The notes: a model not told the origin generated them from the sequence alone. A stretch of DNA of 64,000 nucleotides from Margaritifera margaritifera (GCA_029931535.1 JAQPZY010000928.1:498501-562500), one strand, 5' to 3'. Counted from the stretch's first letter, positions 11,190 through 22,752 are shown. Made by a program: numbers and translations.

Positions 11190-12310
11190 TCAAATCAATT
11201 AATGCTGATGCTACATTCTGTGTGTCTAATTTCTGCTCTTTCCTAATCGTGATATTTATGTCTCTCTCTCTTTTGGTAGTTTTCTCTTGCTTGAGTAACG
11301 TTGAATCTGTCAAGAAAGAGAAGTCTATATAGAAGGAAATTGTATCAGAAAAGAGGGAGGGTGGGTGGTGCATGCAGAGGTCAAGTTTTTGTATATTTAA
11401 CTTAAGTACACACACACACACACACATACACACACACACACACACACGGCACACACTCGCACATACCTCAGTGAGGGATCCAATAATGTAATACCCCTCC
11501 TGCACATGGTTATTACATCAGCAAGATAACTACAAGGTTTCGTGAATTCCATCAAGCCATTAAGGTGGAGTCGTAAAATGGACGGACAGATGGACACCTA
11601 GTAGGCTATTACAATGCCCTTATACAAAGTAGTTGGAGTAATTAGGAATGTAATCATGTACATTTCAAAATGTTAAAATTAAACATAGCTCAACTAATGA
11701 TGTAAATAATATACACACATGCACATTACACGATAATTGTATCACAGGACAAACATGTAAATAACATTCTTTTAGCCACAAGCAAAGTTTCAATACTGAC
11801 TAGGTTATTTACTACACGTTTCCAAAGAAACAGTATGTGCGGTAGGTTTACAGGCATGTATACATGTATACACATTTACCTGAATGGGTGTGAAAGTCGC
11901 AGGTATAGGATGGGGATGCTGCTCGCTGTGCCCATTCCCACCAACGAAGTGACGTGCAGATAAAAGTATCTTTTGTGACTTTTTCAACGTTTAAGTTTTC
12001 CCTTCCGCAAGCTCTAACTCATCGACGACATTTGTCAAAATCTTTGGTGAAGTTCAGAAATGGAATGAATGTAACTCCCGTCAAGTGATCTCTATCGACA
12101 TATTTAGAGTCATTATGGCATGTACCAAAACAACAGTGTTTCACAACCTGTATTCAAAAGTCCTCCTTAGACATCACACAAACGTTATCACTTAGAAAAA
12201 GATAACGAAATACCTACAACCCCAAAAACCAATAAAGTCCTCTTAACGCTACATAATCTGTTTGTCAAAAAACAATATGGCCGAAGGCGCAGTGCCTTGT
12301 TGATAATTGA
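11190..12310. other. Right flank of the transposon relic, no gene
   Basis: Contains an (AC)n microsatellite at 11,409-11,450. Open frames there are produced by that run. Nothing else is recognised. Confidence 0.5.
11409..11450. repeat. (AC)n microsatellite
   Basis: Nearly pure AC run with one TACA interruption. Confidence 0.93.
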
Positions 12311-13155
12311 CATCATATTACATTTATAGAACATAAGAGGCTCGTAAAACAACCCTATTAAATATGTAGGTAAATTAACAAGCTGACCTATATCACTGAA
12401 CAAGATACCTATTCACGGAGCTATGTATCAGATTCAAACATATTTTAGTAAAAAAATATTCGATGAAATGTTTGGAACATTTTTCTAAGAGATCAGCTCA
12501 ATAAACTACGACCAGCCAAATATTAACTTTCTGGACGAGGCATGTAAAATCTTGCTCATTTTATTCCATGGTATCAAAATAATAATATTGATAATATAAA
12601 TATTCCAAATAATGACAATGACGACCACTACAACAATAACATCAAACACTGCAGAACTTCTATGTCTACACCTCGAACAAAGTGAGTTTACCAGTCATAT
12701 AGGTGACGTATACAAATTCTCGTCTGTTTACCAGGAAGGAGAATTTTCAGATATAGATCGTCAATTCCAGCAAATATGATCCCGTCCCATTGATAAATCT
12801 GTACGCTACTTTCTGTCTACTTTCATTTTGAAGGTTGTCGTAACGTTATTTACAATTAGGAATATGATTGCGACTGTATCTTCTTTTTTTGTCTTTCTTT
12901 ATTTCATTGGTTTAGATGATTTGTGTACACAAGTTTTGAAATGTATACCCCTCGCCCCATCCCAACCCCAACCCAACCATGAGGGAGCTAAGAGGTAGAG
13001 GTGGCTGGACAAGGCTGTTGATGGAGTGGGAGTCAATCACGGTGAAGAGTGTGCGAGTATTCTTCCTCGCTGCAGATGAGTATTTCCATTACACACGACC
13101 TGGCCTACGAGAACCAAGGGTTGGTGTTGTTCTCGTCGTCGTAACTGTCGTGAAT
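12310..13155. repeat. Block A, left copy, second segment
   Basis: Matches 43,530-44,560 in order. Anchors are CATCATATTACAT, ATGTAGGTAAATTRACAAG, a CTGAACAAGATACCT segment, GACAATGACKACRACSAC, and near the right end GGAAGCT/GGGAGCT followed by GAGGTAGAGGTGGCTG and CCAAGGGTTG. A 37-bp stretch at about 12,323-12,360 is absent in the other copy. Confidence 0.87.
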
Positions 13156-14240
13156 CTTGGAACTTTATCTATCAGTACATTGTAAACACATTAGCAACGT
13201 GCGTATTAGAATTCGTGACTTAGGTTTTATATGTGAATCCTTTAGATCAGTCAAGGATGGGTGCGCGCACTTCACTCATCAAAATATGGGTATCGACAAC
13301 ATTTTCGCGCGTACAGCACCGCGTGTGCACATGTTCTATTTGTTTTATTTGTGATATTATTTACCGTCATATCCTTATAATTGAGGTATTCTTCCTTCAT
13401 TTCCAGCACTCTGATTGGCCAAGCCCTTTTTAATATTTTTGGCTTATACCTGTAGAAAGCGAGGACAAGTATAATGATTTAGCCCCGCCTAATGGCACTA
13501 CTTTTGTTCCGATATTCGCATAGAAAGTTAATATCTCTAAAATATTTGCAAGTTACTTTTAAGTAACGTTGGTTTGCACTAACAACAAGGGCAATGTAAT
13601 CGTATCATGTTTATAGTGTATAATAAATAATGCTGCGAATTATTTTTTTAACAAATCTACTTTGATAAGACTTTAAAAATATAAAGCTGTATGTTCGATT
13701 GATACAAAAATGCAGAAAATCCGCTGTGAGAGAGAGAGAGTGAGAGTTGCGGGCCCTGACATTCCATATTTTCGTCCAAGTTACATACTGACATGTACTC
13801 TGAAACATTGTTACATTAGTAAGGCCGAGATGTGTCGATTATTCGGGCGGGAGTGAGTAGCTGATTTCGCCTCGCGTTAGACAAGCTTTGGACCTAGGTC
13901 TATAGACTTATTTTCATATTTTATATGAAATTGGAGCTTGAAAGAAAAACTGAAATAAATTAACATTCTCTTTAGTTGTAATTCAAATTTAAATACATAA
14001 CTTCATGTAGATTCTAATAGTTATGACTTTAGCATATTCACCCATGATAACAGTGAAGCTCTCCTTGATTGTTGAAGAAAACGTTTGGGGAAACCAATCA
14101 GCCAAAACTAAAGCAAGTGTTGTGATTTACAGACATGATAAGCGTGTTTCTCGAAGGAATTTAATATGGATAGACCCTGATACATCAGAGAAGTAAAACA
14201 TAAACTGGGTGAATCGAACTAATGAAATCTAGACCAGATG
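13155..14240. other. No identifiable feature
   Basis: No coding region or RNA gene recognised. A short GA run occurs at 13,730-13,748. Confidence 0.55.
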
Positions 14241-14301
14241 TTTCAAAAAGTAAGTAAAGTTATGTTATTTTCGACTGTGCAGTATTGCAATCTCATGATC
14301 T

Positions 14302-14385
14302 CTTTCTCCCTCTCTCTATCTCTCTCTATCTCTCTTTCTCTCACATGCACACACACACAAATAACACACACATACACAAACACAT
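14302..14385. repeat. CT-rich then CA-rich microsatellite
   Basis: Imperfect CT run followed by ACACACA and CATACACA runs. Confidence 0.85.
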
Positions 14386-14993
14386 ATTACAAATATCTTT
14401 TTTCAACCCGAATTGGTTTATTCTGAGTGTTTTCATCACTTCTTGCTTTGATGATGTCCATATAAATCGGAGACCCTCTTTTTCTCTTTCTCTGAAAAAG
14501 AAAAAGACCCTGCTAAATTGACATATTTGTCATTTCCAGTAAATAACAGACAATATTGCACAAGCTAAGGAATAAAAAATCTTTTCTTTAATGGTGAATG
14601 TTGTACACTAGCTAGGACAAGTCAGAGCCACTCCCAAATTTCGACATCGGGAAATAAGGTTTAAAGTAATTAAACAGATCGAAATTAATGTTACAGTTTA
14701 ATTATATGCGTATTTCTCCACCATGGATTTCACTTTGGGGACTTGGACTATATAGTTAAATGGAGGCTGCTCATATATTGATTTAATGACCACGGGTCAG
14801 TTTGTGCTATGTTTTCAGGGACCTGGTTGCTGTCTTCCTTTTGACTGTATGCAAATTACGGCTACTGATAGCTATTTTGCATGTATTCATGCACGGCTAG
14901 ACAAAGTTAGACTGGTCAATTTAACACACTTTTTAAAAGAATTTTAATTTTAATTGCTACTGCACATTATCTAGAATATGCGAATTCAATATA

Positions 14994-15055
14994 GTTTTTT
15001 TTTTTTTTTTTTTTTTGTTGTTTTTTTTGTTGTTGTTGTTTTTTGTTGTTTTTTT
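14994..15055. repeat. Poly-T and TTG-rich simple sequence
   Basis: A long T run followed by TTG/TTTG repeats. It could be the reverse complement of a retroposon poly(A) tail, but no element body is recognised beside it. Confidence 0.85.
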
Positions 15056-15059
15056 GCTC

Positions 15060-15755
15060 ACAATAAATACTGTCATAAACTGTAATACATTTTACACCTT
15101 AAAAATCCAACGTCGTGAGATAACTTGCTTTCGTAGAGGAACACTTGACGATACGGTTATGATCAATAATTACAACGACTATCGCCTTGCGCCTGATAAC
15201 ATGAGAGCAACCATTGATGAAATGAAAGATCTACAACAAATTTTATCTAGCAAAACAAAAGGAATGTAACCAACTGTACCAATCCATCATTTACTACCTA
15301 AATTTAAAGTTGTACATGCAATTATTAATAAACTTGACAAAGTTGTCATATTTGGAAACGGCCGTTACTAAATTCCTACATTGAACTGAACACAGCTTTA
15401 AGACAAAAGGCCACAAACGAATTCGAAAAGGACTTCTTGAAAACCCTCAGAAAGAGAACTACTGTAAAAATATGCACGAACGAAAAAGAAATGTTCCAAG
15501 TGGCAGAGAGGTATATCATTTACTATTAGAACAATTATCCACGACGACTTGACTTTAGTCAGCATACAAAGTATAACAAAATATATATTAACCAAACCTA
15601 TCTACGGTGTCTGCTCTGTGTTAGAGCTATCAGAGTGGCCTGAATATGAATTATGTTACTGAAAGTTAAAAGATTATTTCAATTATAAAATTAAACCACT
15701 TATGAATGATAATGATTCGTTGTGTAATTGTGTAGAAACTGATAACCTTTAAAGC
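15060..15755 (+). pseudogene. Polinton-type DNA polymerase B fragment
   Basis: At 15,371-15,491 the frame reads SYIELNTALRQ, then KATNEFEKDF, RKRTTVKICTN and EKEM, a segment characteristic of protein-primed family B polymerases of Polinton/Maverick elements. The KxxNNxxYGK-type motif B that should fall between the EKDF and RKR segments is missing. After a frame change, IYGVCSVLELS is readable at about 15,600-15,632, then PLMNDNDSLCN at about 15,699-15,731, in which the motif C DTDS is read as DNDS. The frame 15,060-15,269 lies immediately upstream and may be part of it. Frameshifts and the motif B loss make it inactive. No capsid or integrase genes were found beside it. Confidence 0.8.
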
Positions 15756-15759
15756 GACA

Positions 15760-15968
15760 TAACATAATACGTTATATTTTACTGAACAAATAATTACGCG
15801 AAGAACAATGTGTTCACAAGTAAATAAAAGGATGAACTAAACGACACACAGATACACTTGTTGTGGGTTAATGTCAAAACTCGATTTGTTCAGGACTCAT
15901 TGCGAAGAAAAATGGGCATGCAAGAGAATACAAAAATGTATAATCAAAAAGTATCTGAGGTTTGTAAT

Positions 15969-16028
<60 letters not shown>

Positions 16029-17420
16029 CACGAGATGAATTTACATATAGATCCTGAGGTAATGAGATGTATAACATCAGAATGGAGAAGTGGCTTGTCA
16101 ATTCATAATGATAAAATACATTTGGTTGCTAATGTAAGCGCATTGCGTTACGGCGATTTAAAGTAATGATTTTTTCCAGCAGTTACTTAAAATTTGAAAA
16201 TAATATATAAAACAAGTCACAATATATAAATATTTTTTTTGTCAAGGACATATGCTGGAATGGAATAAATTAAAATAAAGGCATCAAAGACATTAGCAAA
16301 AAACGAACCATACCCTAAAAACTTACAAATACATTTCTTATTGATCAGGATGGACAACTAGTCACCAAAGTTTAAAAGAGAAACAAATAAAAAGGAAAAG
16401 AAGAAGAGAAATACAGATTGAAACAACTAATATAGCGTCAAGTCCAGAAAAAAAATGAAATTACTGACCACAGGTTAAATACTGTCTGTTTTCAAAAAAC
16501 CAAATCCTGAGAAAGAAATTAATACCATTAGAAGAAATTATATGAAAATTGTCATGTAAAGAGTTATGTTCAAGTATATTAAAATCTACGTCTGGTACAC
16601 GGCTGAAAACGTATCCTTTGATGACCTACCAATCTTCATTCTATAGAGGACAACAAATTACTAGAAGGCAAATTGAAATTTTGATATCTTTTTAAAACAC
16701 TATTTCTTTGTAGGAATTGTCAAACTTTGACGTATGTCATGATGATTTAGTTATGTCATTTACATTGTACATTTTGTGAAGTATTACAACTTGAGAGATT
16801 TTGGGCACACTGGAGTTTTTATTTAAAAAAAAAAAACATAAATAAAACTAAAAGTAAAAAGGCAGAACTAATGTGTGTATTTTTTTGAGATTTCATAAAA
16901 AAAAACACTTTTGTGTTCGTAAACATTCAAGTTCTATAATTCTACTAGGACGAGTAAATGAACACAAATCATTTGGCTACTTTTGTCCTGTACATTTTAT
17001 GATTATTTATTTTTCTAACACAATTTTTGAAATATCAGTCAAAGTCTAACACAAAATTCTAAAAATGTCTAACTGTGTTCTTTCTCTTGAAAGTATGTGT
17101 CTCTTATGGCAGCTGGAGAGAAAAACACCAATTTATTTTCTTTTTTTCGAAAATAGTCACATGTTAGTATCTATGAAATGGCCACATCATCCGCCCATCA
17201 TTTGGGGGTGTGATTTTCTATTAACCTTAAATAAGTTGTCGTAAGTTGCCATGCTGTTGTGAAAACAACCATAACACCCAAATAAATCCTTTGTTATATA
17301 TTTAAATCTTTGCCCCTTACGGTTGAGACCTGGGTTTTAGCATTTGTCAAAGAGTGGGTAATACCACGCTGGGCAGATCTAGAGTATGCTCATATGTATA
17401 TATGTCTGTATGTACGTATG
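15760..17420. other. No gene; AT-rich with one long (AT)n
   Basis: The region downstream of the polymerase fragment should hold further element genes if the element were complete, but I could read none. Only the microsatellite at 15,973-16,025 stands out. Confidence 0.5.
15973..16025. repeat. (AT)n microsatellite
   Basis: Pure AT run of about 50 bases. Confidence 0.96.
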
Positions 17421-17540
17421 TTTTCTGTCTGTCTGTATGTATGTATGTCTGTATGTATGTATGTATGTATGTATGTATGTATGTATGTATGTATGTATGT
17501 ATGTATGTATGTATGTATGTATGTATGAATGTATGTATAG
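17405..17540. repeat. (ATGT)n tetranucleotide microsatellite
   Basis: ATGT repeated more than 25 times with GTCTGTCT-type variants at its left end. Open frames across it on both strands are artefacts of the 4-base period. Confidence 0.97.
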
Positions 17541-18064
17541 TGCTGTTAAGTGAATCATATAATTAATGTAATAAATATTCACACAGTGACATAAATTTGT
17601 TAGCTCCTATTGCATAGTGTGATAAAGTAATTTAATTCCAGATAACTGTAGCAGCACTGCTTTTGTGATAATCTAATACACTGTGGTAGCTTAGAAAGCT
17701 TAGATCCTAGGTTAACCGGCTAAGTGTTGACTCTAAAACCTAATCCTCTGTGTCAGCTTCCTAATTTTGGCCCATTTATTTGCTGCTTTGCTCAAGTTAT
17801 GAAACATTTGGCTAAAACCACTGCTGTTAAGTAATTTTGACTAAAATACTAATATTTATCCTATTTTTCAACTGATTTTTTAAAATAAAAATTTGACCAC
17901 AAATCACAATTTTAAACATTTTCTCTCAAACGTCTAACCTGCAGTGTTTAAATCATAGATTTGTATGAAAAGACCTGCCCATGCTATCCTCAAGTCTTAA
18001 CGACTTCTAATTTCAAATTGTACCCTCTAAATTTGAAATATCATTATCTGAACCTGATTTATTA
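17540..18064. other. No identifiable feature
   Basis: AT-rich sequence between the (ATGT)n tract and the hairpin; nothing recognised. Confidence 0.55.
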
Positions 18065-18147
18065 ATAAAAAGCCAGCGCGTTACTATAGGCGAGGCGAAT
18101 ACCCCATCGGGCAAGCGCAGCGATGCGATTGGGGTGGTGGCTTTTAT
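18065..18147. other. GC-rich nested inverted repeat (hairpin)
   Basis: Outer arms ATAAAAAGCCA (18,065-18,075) and TGGCTTTTAT (18,138-18,147) pair, and inner arms ACCCCATCG (18,101-18,109) and CGATTGGGGT (18,126-18,135) pair with one bulge. The loop region is also GC-rich, unlike the AT-rich surroundings. It lies just outside the ATPase-like and polymerase relics on the - strand and may mark an element end, which is inference. Confidence 0.7.
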
Positions 18148-18299
18148 CCCCTATTCTATTCTTTTCAAATGTATAATAGTGTGAATACACATTCTGTACG
18201 TTTAGAAACCAAAATATAGACGATAAGGACCCGAAAAATTATTTAAAAAGTCACAAACCAAGACTAAAAGAACAGCGTGTCGCGTAGCAAGAACGCCCC

Positions 18300-18498
18300 A
18301 TACCCCATACACACACACACACACACACACGCGAGCGAGAGCAGCAAAGGAAGAAGCGAGATATCGCCACATTTTGGTTTTCCCTGAACCAATTGGTCCA
18401 GCAATCAGCTTGTTCATGGGATGGCAAAGATACAGTGAGTCCCGCCTTTGACTATCTGTTCTTCCGTCAATCACTTTGAGAACGGAGGATGCAGCCAT
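18300..18498 (-). pseudogene. P-loop (Walker A) ATPase-like fragment
   Basis: On the - strand from ATG at 18,498 the frame reads HPMNKLIAGPIGSGKT at roughly residues 26-41: a clean Walker A loop, with basic residues and KMWRYLASSF after it. A CA/TG microsatellite (18,308-18,330) then destroys the frame. The motif and its position downstream of a Polinton-type polymerase relic on the same strand would fit a Polinton packaging-type ATPase. No Walker B or sensor motif is left to confirm it, and a host P-loop exon is a possible alternative. Confidence 0.4.
18308..18330. repeat. (CA)n microsatellite
   Basis: Short pure CA run inside the Walker A fragment. Confidence 0.9.
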
Positions 18499-18499
18499 A

Positions 18500-19440
18500 A
18501 CTCAACAGTAGTTTGGAAAATTCTGGCAATATCATCTAGAATGCAAACCATTTTATACAATTTATATATTTAAATTGTTATGGTACAACAAAAATATCCG
18601 TATTTCCCAAACTTTTCATATTTAATTTCTTTCATCAGTCAACACGAAATTGGCAGACACAATGACCTCTTGTTTCCAAGTCTCGAAATCTAAGACTTTT
18701 CCAGTCACGTACATCCTTAAGGGCGTAAATCTGTTGGTGTATCCAACTAGCCAAAACACACGTCTTGGTAAGTATCAAGAGTAAATAAAGTGCGATGAAT
18801 TTATTTTTCACACATGGTACAGAAGTCGTATTCGTCACTAATCGCAACACTTTGAACATAATGAATTTCTCGTGCTGGAGATACAATTTTGGTTTTCATG
18901 TCTTTGCATGAGTTGGTGATAAATTTGCGAAAAGGAATCTGCCGGTAAGCAAAATCCAAGAAAGTCAGTTACTAACATACACACAACATGTCGTCTTAAA
19001 TTCAAAGCAGTAGTATCGTCTTGTGGAATCGGTTCTTTTAAAAGTAATTGGTAATCCACTAAGTCGTAAATGGTGTCATTGACTTCCTCCCACGGAATTC
19101 AATGAAAATTTATAACAGAAATCATGGCATCGCGAGTTTTATACAGTTTTTGCAGAATAGTCTAATCACGTGTTGACACAAAACATCTCTTTCCGTCTAT
19201 GCTGCAGGCGTCTTAAAACATCCTTTTTATCGCATTTAGATACCAATGGTTTTATTCATGTTATGGTGTATTGAATCCAATTGTTCTTTGCGCTTCACTC
19301 GAATCTGTACAAAGTAGTGGTAAATGCATCCTTACAGCTTCAAAGATAAATTACAATCCTCTTCTATTCCACTTGATAAAACCTTCGTGCTGTCGAATGT
19401 TCTGTCAAAATTTCATGGTGTCCGGTTTGAAATTAAGCAT
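18500..19440 (-). other. Possible decayed coding sequence, unidentified
   Basis: On the - strand short frames such as DYQLLLKEPIPQDDTTALN (about 19,055-19,000) read like protein, but I cannot assign a family. It lies between the polymerase motif A and the Walker A fragment and probably belongs to the same decayed element. Confidence 0.3.
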
Positions 19441-20263
19441 ATTTACACACCCAAGGACACAACGAACACACATCGATATATTTGATTTTCTTTCTCCTTG
19501 AGATTCGTCGGCTTCGTACAACAAACATGTATCATTGGTCCGTCCGTCTTCCAAACAAACTCGCTTCAATTCAAAGGTTAAATGTCCACAGCATAGTAGT
19601 CAAATTTATGGATATGTTTTCAAACGTCGATTGCAGTTGTGATCTCGCATTTATACTTCTTGGTATCCTTGACTTTTCAAACTCTGGCGTCGTTGGTAAG
19701 TTTTGTCGTACACATCTTCCATAGTCAACACTTTCTAAGGATTTCTTTCATTCTGGATGAGGATAACATCCTTAAAATTAGTATGCAATCTCTGGGTTTT
19801 CTGAATCCCAACCATCCACGGAATAAGATCCAGTCTTTATTTTCCACCGTTTATGGGATGTTGTATCCGCTTGTCTTGAGTTCAGACATGTAATGTAACC
19901 AACGCAAAGCTTTGGCTGAGGACTGACATATTGATAGGATTGAGGTAGTATAATGGCTGGTTTGTTCTCGGGCATGAACGTCTTTCGGTACACTAATCCT
20001 CACGCTCTGACGGAAGCTTTTTCAAGGGATCGATACATCATTGCTCCTGAAATTACTGTAGAAGTTTTCAACAACAACGTCGACAATTGCCCACATCGGA
20101 CCGACACAATTTGAGCATCTCTTCTTGAAATTCAAAAGGGTGTGAAGTGTGGGCTTGGTACCAGGCGTAGAAAGCTTCTTGCTGCTCTGTTCGCATTCCG
20201 TCGGGATCGTAGTAATGCACTTCAGATGTGTTGATTTGCTTCAGTATTGATAAAGTGTGGAAA

Positions 20264-20268
20264 ATAGC
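20264..20268 (+). repeat. Target-site duplication ATAGC (left)
   Basis: Identical to 21,768-21,772 and immediately adjacent to the TGTCAC terminus of the insert. Confidence 0.85.
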
Positions 20269-21767
20269 TGTCACAGGATGAAGCCGGGTTGGGACTGGAT
20301 TAGTGAAGACACCGAAAGCAACTGCGTTAATAAGATGTTTATTTATAAACGCAATTTAAAAATGAACAAATCTGACACCATTATAACAAAAAGATAAGGA
20401 AAATTATAAAGTTCCTAACATGGAACTAGCAACAACAAGTAACTCAAGGAGAAAAATCAAAGATGAATTTAACGAATGGAATTTTAAACAAACGTGAATA
20501 ACATCCTATCACCAATCAACAAATAAGACTATATGAACTACACCCTAATATAAACAAGGTCTTATGAAGTACCAAGGGTGACCAAAGCATGTGATTTATG
20601 CACTTATCAATATAATACTCATTTGTTCATCAATCTATTAACTCATCAATTTATCAATTCATCCAGCGATATTGGAATATGTATGAATTTATGGATATGT
20701 CGTTCATATAACGATATTGAAATGGGAATGCAATGAAATTATGAATCTATCACACATATAGCGATATTGAAATGTGAATACATGTAATTTTGCACAGATA
20801 GCAATATTGAAAATAACAATAAAATGGAACACGTAATATATATAACTATCGTGGGCGTCCATTTGACGTCCAAGATGTATCTCCGGTTCCACCCGCTCTA
20901 GTCAATGGTCAAGGAGCCACCACGCATGGTCCACCCCTCCCAGTCTGTTGAAGGATCCCTCGAGAGCCTTCACATTTAACACAGACCCGCTTGGTCCCTC
21001 GCATCGAGAACACCAGTACACTCTTCCAAACCAACGTCACCAGACACAGCGTATACGTCACAAGAAACCACACAAAAGTTCTGTGACTCCAATTCACCAA
21101 ACCATACGTAAGGACAGCTAAAAGTATAACAACTAAACCGTGTAGTACATATGACACGGTTAGTACTTTTGCATTTATATATATTGCGCATGCTCGCACA
21201 TGAATTACATCCCGTCATACAATACATTAATCATTCAATGCATGCTGCGTATAATTAAATAAAATCCCTCTGTTCAGTTACAACAAATAGCTAACTTGAA
21301 CCAGACTATAATATTTCTAATATCATGGCGTTGTATGACCTAGGTATTGACTCTCTGTAGAATTTAGAATAAATTCTAAAACATCTAATATATAAAACAA
21401 TTATGTTATATAAAACGAAAAGTGATAAAGAATACAATCATAAATTTCACATACCTCTACAGCTGAAGATTTGCTCCCTTAAAGAGGTAAGCTTTCTGAT
21501 AAGACTCGTCGTAGTGTAATTTGTTTATAGAGAATGTGCTCTATATGTACTCTAGCTGTGACAGATATGCGCAGCAGCTAGGTACTTAGGTTTTCACTGC
21601 AGGCAATTTGCACATGCAGCATGGGGTGAATCGCGCTCAGTATTTCAAAATAACTAGAGCCGAAAAAAATAAACAACCCTCGAGTAACGCTCTAGTCGGA
21701 AACGAAACCCGAATACATTTTTGATCACATATACATATTGATATAAATCATACACAATTCCGTGACA
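20269..21767. mobile_element. 1,499-bp TG...CA insertion, probable solo LTR
   Basis: The + strand begins TGTCACAGG and ends CCGTGACA, so the termini form a short imperfect inverted repeat (TGTCAC). Both sides carry the identical pentamer ATAGC (20,264-20,268 and 21,768-21,772), a perfect 5-bp target duplication. Removing the element rejoins the polymerase relic between its GMTEIAEGY and YFPHF motifs, which proves insertion. TG...CA ends plus a 5-bp duplication are typical of an LTR. On the - strand a TATATAAA lies near 21,175 and an AATAAA near 20,340, which favours - orientation. Open frames inside (for example 21,199-20,909, -, with two hydrophobic stretches) are not recognised. There are no internal gag-pol genes. 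Confidence 0.8.
20660..20815. repeat. Four iterated RRCRATATTGRAAW motifs
   Basis: AGCGATATTGGAA (about 20,665), AACGATATTGAAA (20,709), AGCGATATTGAAA (20,760) and AGCAATATTGAAA (20,798) recur at 38-51 base intervals, each with an ATATRTG-like flank. They lie inside the 1,499-bp insert. Confidence 0.7.
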
Positions 21768-21772
21768 ATAGC
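21768..21772 (+). repeat. Target-site duplication ATAGC (right)
   Basis: Identical to 20,264-20,268 and immediately after the GTGACA terminus of the insert. Confidence 0.85.
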
Positions 21773-22752
21773 CTTCAGCTATTTCCGTCATTCCAAACGC
21801 TTTAGACATTCTACTACAAGGCACACCCAAATAATTCATGGAATTATTAATGGACGTGTTCCACATTTATATAAATGATTTTGGCTCCATTCAGGGTGTC
21901 TTGTGGAAATTCGGTTCCTTGTTCTGACATTTGTTTCAAAACAAATGTTATGTTGTATCCCGAGAAATTGTGAGCAATCACTGTAACGTATTGATGTAAC
22001 GAATTCACCTTCTCGTCGTTTCATGTGTCGTACATGATGTCTAAAACAAACTCAGTAAAATAAGACGGAGTCTGGAATCCACGAAATTTATTTTCATATC
22101 CCCTTGGAATCACGCTACAATTTTGACAGGAATGAAATAAAGGTTTCTAAATATAGTTGTAGCATGCACGATGAGCTACACAAAAGCGAGGAATCGGGGA
22201 ATACCTGACTACTGAGAAAATACAAAATCAAAAGAGAAAAAAATCAACATGATAGTCCTACTTCTTTTTCTTATTCTGGACTTTTAATAATTTATCGGGT
22301 TCTTTGTCATATACCTGAATGTAACATTGATGATCCAACTCGACTTGCTCACAGATACGACATCGTTTTTTTTGCTGGACAAATGTTTGATTTTTTGGAG
22401 TTGGTACTAATATGCTGTCCACAGGTTGGACATACTGTGAATAATTCGCAAGCACTTTTCTCTTGTTGGAATGTTTTAATGCGATGTCGCCCGTAACACG
22501 TTGGACTGACGAATTTTTGCCTGCAGGCAGAACAAAGAATTATTGATGTCCTTCAGAAACGCAAGATCTAGACGCTAAACTGTCACGAGAGCTTTCTCCG
22601 CAATAAATATGTATCTTCCGATTGTCAAATCCTTGATCACACTTGTCACAATAGTTAATGCATCCGAAAAATCCTGTGATACGTGTAATGGCCGGGGGAG
22701 GCGAAAATTAGAATGGCCGTTGTGAACACTCATTCGGTTTTAATCTGCGAAG

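Larger units (their letters stand above)
8245..12310. mobile_element. Two-gene DNA transposon relic interrupting block A
   Basis: This interval is present in the left block A copy and absent at 43,530 in the other copy, where flanks matching 8,243 and 12,310 are joined. It holds the convergent YqaJ and DDE_Tnp_4 relics. From established knowledge, ISL2EU-type elements combine an IS-like transposase with a YqaJ nuclease, so this is the best family guess. I see no terminal inverted repeats or target duplication at the block boundaries. The interval could therefore contain more than the element, or the other copy could have lost it. Confidence 0.6.
19440..22690 (-). pseudogene. Polinton-type DNA polymerase B relic, split by an insertion
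   Basis: Read on the - strand. The cysteine-rich N-terminus shows CDKCDQGFDN (about 22,645), CRQKFVSPTCYGRH (about 22,510) and CRICEQVELDHQCYIQ (22,366-22,321). NSMNYLGVPC with MSKAFGMTEIAEGY (21,845-21,772) belongs to the exonuclease region. After the insert come YFPHFINTEANQH (one frame), HYYDPDGM (about 20,220) and FQEEMLKLCRSDV (about 20,140-20,100, the exo III region). MYRKTFMPENKPAI follows at 19,993, then VDGWDSENPEIAY, and palm motif A as YIDVCSLCPWVCKY (about 19,485-19,442). The order is that of protein-primed family B polymerases. Many stops and frame changes; motifs B and C were not found downstream. A 1,499-bp element is inserted at 20,269-21,767. Confidence 0.87.

Noticed and set aside
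8245..12310. Defined terminal inverted repeats for the transposon relic
   Set aside because: I compared sequence near both boundaries and found no convincing inverted termini.
17310..17582. Repetitive protein with a four-residue period on both strands
   Set aside because: Artefact of the (ATGT)n microsatellite.
20909..21227. Membrane-like frames on the - strand inside the 1,499-bp insert
   Set aside because: Two overlapping frames are both open, neither is recognised, and the element behaves as an LTR-like sequence; kept only as a note under the insert.
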